Assembly: GCA_019637675.1 (NCBI GenBank)
Contig: JAHBVE010000003.1
Coordinates: 397,696 to 461,695, forward strand
Source: Anaerolineales bacterium
Lineage (GTDB): Bacteria; Chloroflexota; Anaerolineae; Anaerolineales; UBA11579
Reading direction: 5' to 3'
Length of the DNA: 64,000 nucleotides
The translations under genes were made by a program, and so were the position numbers. Shown piece after piece: positions 59,971-64,000 of the stretch. Within the stretch, counting starts at the first letter, position 1. Each line of letters starts with the position of its first letter. The notes under the pieces were generated by a model. The model was given only the letters and a program-made list of their open reading frames with translations, ran no database searches and was not told the origin of the DNA.

Positions 59971-60000
59971 CTGCAGGCCGGGGCGCAACCCGGCCTGCAG
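59971..60000 (-). other. Perfect 12-bp hairpin after the FTR1 gene
   Basis: CTGCAGGCCGGG (59971-59982) and CCCGGCCTGCAG (59989-60000), loop GCGCAA. It lies 95 bases past the FTR1 stop without a T run on minus, so it may be an RNA-stabilising or weak terminator element. Confidence 0.55.
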
Positions 60001-60094
60001 CTTTAATATCGTGGGTAGCAGGCAGACTATACGCCCGCCCGCTGGCCGAATCTAGGCCCTATGCTCAAAATGGGGTTCGCCTGCGTTGAAGTTA

Positions 60095-62422
60095 TTAACC
60101 AGGCGTGGCAGCCCCGGCCTTGCGGTTGTGCTTCTTGAGCCCCTCAGCCAGCAGATAACTGCCGATGACGATGCCGGCCGCCAGCCCTTGCAAGGCAAGG
60201 CCCTCCCAGGTGGCGTAAAGGCCAAACCACATCCCGGTCCAATACGGCAACGTGATGCCCATGGTGTGAGCCGGCAGCCAGCCCAGCAGTTGGAGTACAT
60301 AGGTGGTCTTGCCGACCATGACCAATAGCACCGCCCCGATCATGATGCCGGTCACGATGAGCATCTTCTTGTGCGGCAACCGGCTCTGGAAGCGGAAGGT
60401 CAGGAAGCCGATGATGCAGGTGAGCAGCAAGCCGATGGCCACCCCGCCCAGCACGACGGCGCTGCCGCCATCCAGCACCAGAGCCTGCAAGAACAGCACG
60501 GTCTCGAAGCCTTCACGGTAGACGCTGGTGAAGCCGAGCGAGATGAGGCCCAGCCATACGCCGGTCTCGCCGGAGAGCAGGCGGCGTTTGCGGCCATGGA
60601 AGGCGGCCAGCCAATTATCCCAGTAGCTTTTATGGAAGAACCAGTTGGTGATGAGCAGCAGCACCACGATGGCGATCAGCGAGACGATCGCTTCCAGTGT
60701 TTCGCCGTAGCGGGCCAGCGAGAGCAGCACGCTGCGCGCCAGGCTCCAGGTCAGCACAGTGGCCAGCAGGGCCAGCCCGGTGCCGACCCACAGCGGCTTG
60801 CGATACTGCTGGTTCTGCAGCTTGAGGCTGCCCATCAGCGAAGCCAGGATGAGCACCGCCTCCAACCCTTCGCGGAAGACGATGACAGCCGCGTTGGTGG
60901 CGATGGCGCCCGGGGCGCTCTGCACTGAGAGCAGTTTCTGCACTTGCTGCAGCTCGCTGTTGAGCGCCACGCGCACGCTGCGGATCTCTTGCAGCGGCGC
61001 CTGGCGGGCGATCAGACTGCTCAGCCCGTGTGGGCGGCTGGCGTCGCCGTTCCAGAACAGCGCTTCGACCCGCAGCTTGAGCTGCGGGTCAAGTGAGGTC
61101 AGGCGCGCTTCGGGGCCGCTTTCCATTACTGCATACGCTTCCAGCCGGGCCGATTCCGCCATGGCGTAATCAGCGGCGCGCACGGCGTTCTCCATCTGGT
61201 CAAGCATCGAGGCGATGACGTCAAAATCGCCGGCCACGCTCTGCTGTTTCCACTCCGCTGGCATCAAGGTGTCCAGGGTGGACATGATCTCTTCGGCCTG
61301 CTGGTTGAGCAGGCGTGGCTCGGCCACTGCGCCGCCGGTGTTGGCGGCCAGCAGGTGGCCGCCCATGCTGTCGAGCAGTGCAGCGGTGTTGGCGGTGGCG
61401 GCGGAGTCCGTATCCGCCAGCACGTCTTGCAGATCGGCAAAGGCGGCCTGGGCCGCCTCATGGAAGGTGACGGCTTCCTGGATCTCGAACTGCAGTGTGA
61501 CCTGGCCATTGCTTACGCCGCGGCCGTACTCCAGCGGCACCAGATAGATGTAGCGCAGCAGCTGCCCGGCGCGGCGGGCCTGCTCCTCCGGGCTTAGTGG
61601 CGCGGCGCGGAAATTCTCCAGCGCCGTTTGCACTTCGGCGGTCGCGGTCGCCAGGTTGCCGGCGCCCAGGGCGGCCTGCTGCAGGTGCGCAAAGGCGGCT
61701 TGCGCCGTAGCCAGCGCGGCTTCGCCGCGCTGCTGGGCGTAGGCGGGCGCCAGGATGGCGAAGTAGCCCTGGGCCAGCCCGGCCAGCTCGGCCCGGCGCA
61801 CGGCGAAGTTGCTGGCATCCGCTTGCGCCAGCTCGCGCAGCGCTTCGTTGAGGCGCGCCTGGTAGGTGTCATACAGATCCGCGCGCAGGAACTGTTCGGC
61901 CGTCTCGCTATCTACTTCCCCATTGGCCAGACCCAGCAGGGCGACGGTGGCGTCGCCATTGGGCCGGCTAAAACGGTTGGCGGTGCGGAACTCGCGCACC
62001 GGCAGCCAGGCCTGGGCGCTGGCCGCGTCGCCAGCGCGCACGGCTTGCTCTACGCGGCTGTAACTGGCCGCCAGGACCGCAGTCCAGGCTTGCGCACGCG
62101 CCGCGGCAAAGGCGGCCGGGTCATTTGCATTCACCGCGGCTTGCATGGCCGCCAACGCGGCCTGCAAGCGCTGGCCGGCGGCCGGGTCGGCCGCAGCCAG
62201 TTGCTGGCCAAACTCGCCGGCCAGGATGGTTTGGGCTTTTGCCAGCTCGGCTGGCGCGCCGTCTTCGCCGGCCAGCAGGTGGCGCTGGGCGGTGAACAGG
62301 GCGCCGCGCAGCGCCTCGGCCTGGGCAGCCGGGTGCTCGCCCCCGGCGCGGGCAGGGCTCGCCGTGCTTAGCACGGCGAGCCCTGTGATCACAAGCGCGA
62401 ACAGCAGCTTGTTGAGTTTCAA
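60095..62422 (-). CDS. FTR1/EfeU-family iron permease with long extracytoplasmic N-domain
   Basis: 775 residues. A signal peptide (1-26) precedes about 480 Ala-rich, mainly helical residues, then a seven-TM permease with the two iron-channel motifs REGLE (517-521) and REGFE (636-640). The permease takes up ferrous/ferric iron. The long N-domain has LEAYAVMESGPEARLTSLDPQLKLRVEALFWN, seen in long bacterial FTR1 variants. The TTG start follows the stop of the EfeO-like gene by 7 bases with AAGG in between. No DyP-type EfeB is next to it. Confidence 0.88.
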   Translation of the reverse strand: MKLNKLLFALVITGLAVLSTASPARAGGEHPAAQAEALRGALFTAQRHLLAGEDGAPAELAKAQTILAGEFGQQLAAADPAAGQRLQAALAAMQAAVNANDPAAFAAARAQAWTAVLAASYSRVEQAVRAGDAASAQAWLPVREFRTANRFSRPNGDATVALLGLANGEVDSETAEQFLRADLYDTYQARLNEALRELAQADASNFAVRRAELAGLAQGYFAILAPAYAQQRGEAALATAQAAFAHLQQAALGAGNLATATAEVQTALENFRAAPLSPEEQARRAGQLLRYIYLVPLEYGRGVSNGQVTLQFEIQEAVTFHEAAQAAFADLQDVLADTDSAATANTAALLDSMGGHLLAANTGGAVAEPRLLNQQAEEIMSTLDTLMPAEWKQQSVAGDFDVIASMLDQMENAVRAADYAMAESARLEAYAVMESGPEARLTSLDPQLKLRVEALFWNGDASRPHGLSSLIARQAPLQEIRSVRVALNSELQQVQKLLSVQSAPGAIATNAAVIVFREGLEAVLILASLMGSLKLQNQQYRKPLWVGTGLALLATVLTWSLARSVLLSLARYGETLEAIVSLIAIVVLLLITNWFFHKSYWDNWLAAFHGRKRRLLSGETGVWLGLISLGFTSVYREGFETVLFLQALVLDGGSAVVLGGVAIGLLLTCIIGFLTFRFQSRLPHKKMLIVTGIMIGAVLLVMVGKTTYVLQLLGWLPAHTMGITLPYWTGMWFGLYATWEGLALQGLAAGIVIGSYLLAEGLKKHNRKAGAATPG

Positions 62423-62429
62423 ACGAGCC

Positions 62430-63497
62430 TTACTCGGCGATCTCTACGTTCAGGGCAGCAGCCACCTGGGCCACCTGCCCGGCCACCGCGGTGGCGCGGT
62501 CCTGAGCTTCCTGGCCCAGTACATCCGCTTCCTCGGCGGTGAAGACCTTGCCAGCCTGCTCATCGGCGTACACGCCGGCGACAAACGCCTTCAGGTCAGC
62601 CAGGCCCTGCTCGATCTGCTCCGCTTGGGCGGCATCGTAGGCGGTCACCTGCGGCTTGATCTCGGTGTAGACCACCTGCAGACTGGTCAGGATGTCCTGA
62701 ATGTCGGCCAGGCGGGAGATGACCACGAAGTCACGCTGGGTGGAGGCGTCCCCGGCCACGAAGCGGGAATTCTTCCAGGATTCGAAGTATTCGCTCATCG
62801 TGGGCACCATCACCACCAGGGCGGTGTACGCATCCGACTCGGTCGGGCTCCAGGCGGCGGTGGCGTCCTTGAGCTCCACAATGTAGCTGTGGGTCAGGTC
62901 GGCCGCGCCTTTGAGCACGTTGGCGTCCGGCAGCAGGTCAGAGAAGCTGTCGCCGTTGCCGTCCACATCTGCGGCCACGCCGCTGCTGTACTCGGGATAG
63001 GTGCCCCACAGGGTGCTTTCCAGCACGCCGAAGAGGTTACCCGGCTGCGGCAGCACACGGCCATCCGGCAATTCGATGTCAAAGGGCACCGCGCCCTCCG
63101 GGTCTTCCTCGGCGGAGGCGCCAGCATCCAGGATCACATCATAGTCAGCCAGGGTGGGCACACCGGCCACGATGCCTTCGGTCTGCTCGTACAACGGGCT
63201 GACCTCCAGCCAGGCGGCACGCGCATCCTGAATGGCCTGCGAGGCTTCGGCCGAGTGATCGGCCCACAAGGCTTCGTAGTCGAAGCCGGCGGCCTCGGCC
63301 AGGGCGTAGTACTCGTCAGACGCGGCCACCAGATCCTGGCTGGCGCCTTCGAGCTCCGCCACCTTGGCGGTGAGGTAATCCTTGATGCCGCTCAGGTCAC
63401 TGCCGCTGGTAGCGGCGGTGGTGGCCGGCGCGGCGGCTGGCTGGCAAGCCGCCAGCAAAACAGCCAGTGCAGCCAAAACAAACACGACTCTCTTCAT
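62430..63497 (-). CDS. efeO: EfeO/imelysin-type iron-binding lipoprotein
   Basis: 355 residues. Lipobox LLAAC (near residue 18) for membrane anchoring, then an imelysin-like helical domain: AARAAWLEVSPLYEQTEGIVAG, PGNLFGVLESTLWG and WKNSRFVAGDASTQRDFVVISRLADIQDILTSL. It resembles EfeO/EfeM without the cupredoxin domain. The start at ATG 63497 has GGAGA upstream and sits just before the hydrophobic segment. It supplies iron to the downstream FTR1 permease. Confidence 0.85.
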   Translation of the reverse strand: MKRVVFVLAALAVLLAACQPAAAPATTAATSGSDLSGIKDYLTAKVAELEGASQDLVAASDEYYALAEAAGFDYEALWADHSAEASQAIQDARAAWLEVSPLYEQTEGIVAGVPTLADYDVILDAGASAEEDPEGAVPFDIELPDGRVLPQPGNLFGVLESTLWGTYPEYSSGVAADVDGNGDSFSDLLPDANVLKGAADLTHSYIVELKDATAAWSPTESDAYTALVVMVPTMSEYFESWKNSRFVAGDASTQRDFVVISRLADIQDILTSLQVVYTEIKPQVTAYDAAQAEQIEQGLADLKAFVAGVYADEQAGKVFTAEEADVLGQEAQDRATAVAGQVAQVAAALNVEIAE

Positions 63498-64000
63498 GAA
63501 AGTCTCCTTCTCTCCTTTGCTTGTACAAAGGGCAAATGATTTTTTTGCAGGGGGATTGGCGTTGGCCGCGGGAGACCGCGGTGCGTCAAGGCGCACCTAC
63601 ACGACTGACTATAGTGATGTGCTGCAGCAGAATCTAGACACCACGCTCAATATGCATATCGCCTTCAGTGATGGGCGAGAACACCTATGTTTAAACTATT
63701 TGCTGATCCACACCAGCAAGGAATTGCTTTTTCGCTGCATCATGAACAAAAAGAAGCAAATTTTTGGTGATTCATACTTTGATAAGAGCAAGACGAATCA
63801 GAAAGAGGTGTAGCGCAGAAAAAACTTTAAGGTATTTGATATGAAACTTGATCCAAGAGCTTCTTTTGCCTGATTCGCACCATGCCTTGGGGGGCGCCAG
63901 CCTATACCCCCATGTGTGGGTGCGCTGTTCAAACTTCAGAATGATGGCAATGGATAGAAACGCGCAAGAAATTTTAAAAAGCACGCTCTCTTAAAGAATG
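63498..64000. other. Region upstream of efeO without a supportable gene
   Basis: About 500 bases. Two short open frames exist here, on plus (to 63813) and minus (63772-63984), but neither has a ribosome site, recognisable motif or clear codon bias. AT content rises from about 63.6 kb on. No tRNA, terminator or repeat is recognised. It probably contains the efeO promoter and the end of an unrelated segment. Confidence 0.4.

Noticed and set aside
59849-60094. TPP or cobalamin riboswitch upstream of the YkoE-like gene
   Set aside because: Neither the CTGAGA/ACCCTTTGAACCTGAT features of TPP elements nor the cobalamin box could be found on minus; only a GC-rich 12-bp hairpin is present.
63600-63984. 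Two short ORFs at the right edge
   Set aside because: No ribosome site, no recognisable motif and no consistent codon bias; they overlap each other on opposite strands.

Overview
The window is a GC-rich bacterial chromosome segment. It most resembles Chloroflexota, in particular an Anaerolineae-type genome, although no rRNA or marker tree is available here to prove that. Pointers are the multi-pass membrane protein carrying the LRYRLWDVDVVINRSLVYG signature common in that phylum's sensor proteins, a four-domain S1 protein, a ChlI/ChlD-type chelatase, an EfeUO-like iron system, single-gene operons closed by strong intrinsic terminators, and a mix of Shine-Dalgarno-led and apparently leaderless genes.

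Layout. 1-10.7 kb is housekeeping: partial clpC, a 10-TM/GAF-like membrane protein and rpsA on minus; a chlI/chlD chelatase locus on plus whose two halves are joined through a -1 slippery A9G site; a KefB-type antiporter; an SDR; and tsaE-tsaB-rimI. 10.8-25.6 kb is one long plus-strand surface-polysaccharide operon: nucleotide-sugar dehydrogenase, epimerase, Wzx-like flippase, two GT4 enzymes, Gmd, GT2, YbhN-like protein, two large GT-C-like membrane proteins and an AsnB-type amidotransferase. A tRNA-Val(GAC) and an alpha/beta hydrolase follow.

26.55-27.5 kb holds the most striking element: a sigma70-like promoter, a near-leaderless 28-codon ORF with five Tyr codons within seven, a perfect 14-bp terminator, and then a biopterin-dependent phenylalanine hydroxylase. 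This is what ribosome-mediated attenuation by tyrosine would look like. Next come a BNR-repeat/VOC/MoaD-like operon, an AT-rich gene of the sporadic TIGR04141/DUF6119 type, and a PadR operon of two paralogous membrane proteins.

33.7-37.5 kb carries a T-box leader and thrS, then a cupin/split-oxidase-like/glutaredoxin-like cluster. Beyond are a diguanylate cyclase, a zinc alcohol dehydrogenase, an AT-rich AIPR-like putative defence gene, an FAD oxidoreductase, an M16 peptidase pair with acpS, a penicillin-acylase-family enzyme, a PrsW-like protease, a thioredoxin-fold/cyclophilin lipoprotein and a nucleotide-sugar epimerase. The window closes with an ECF importer (YkoE-like S, AA fusion, T) with a HutX-like gene, and an FTR1/EfeO iron operon.
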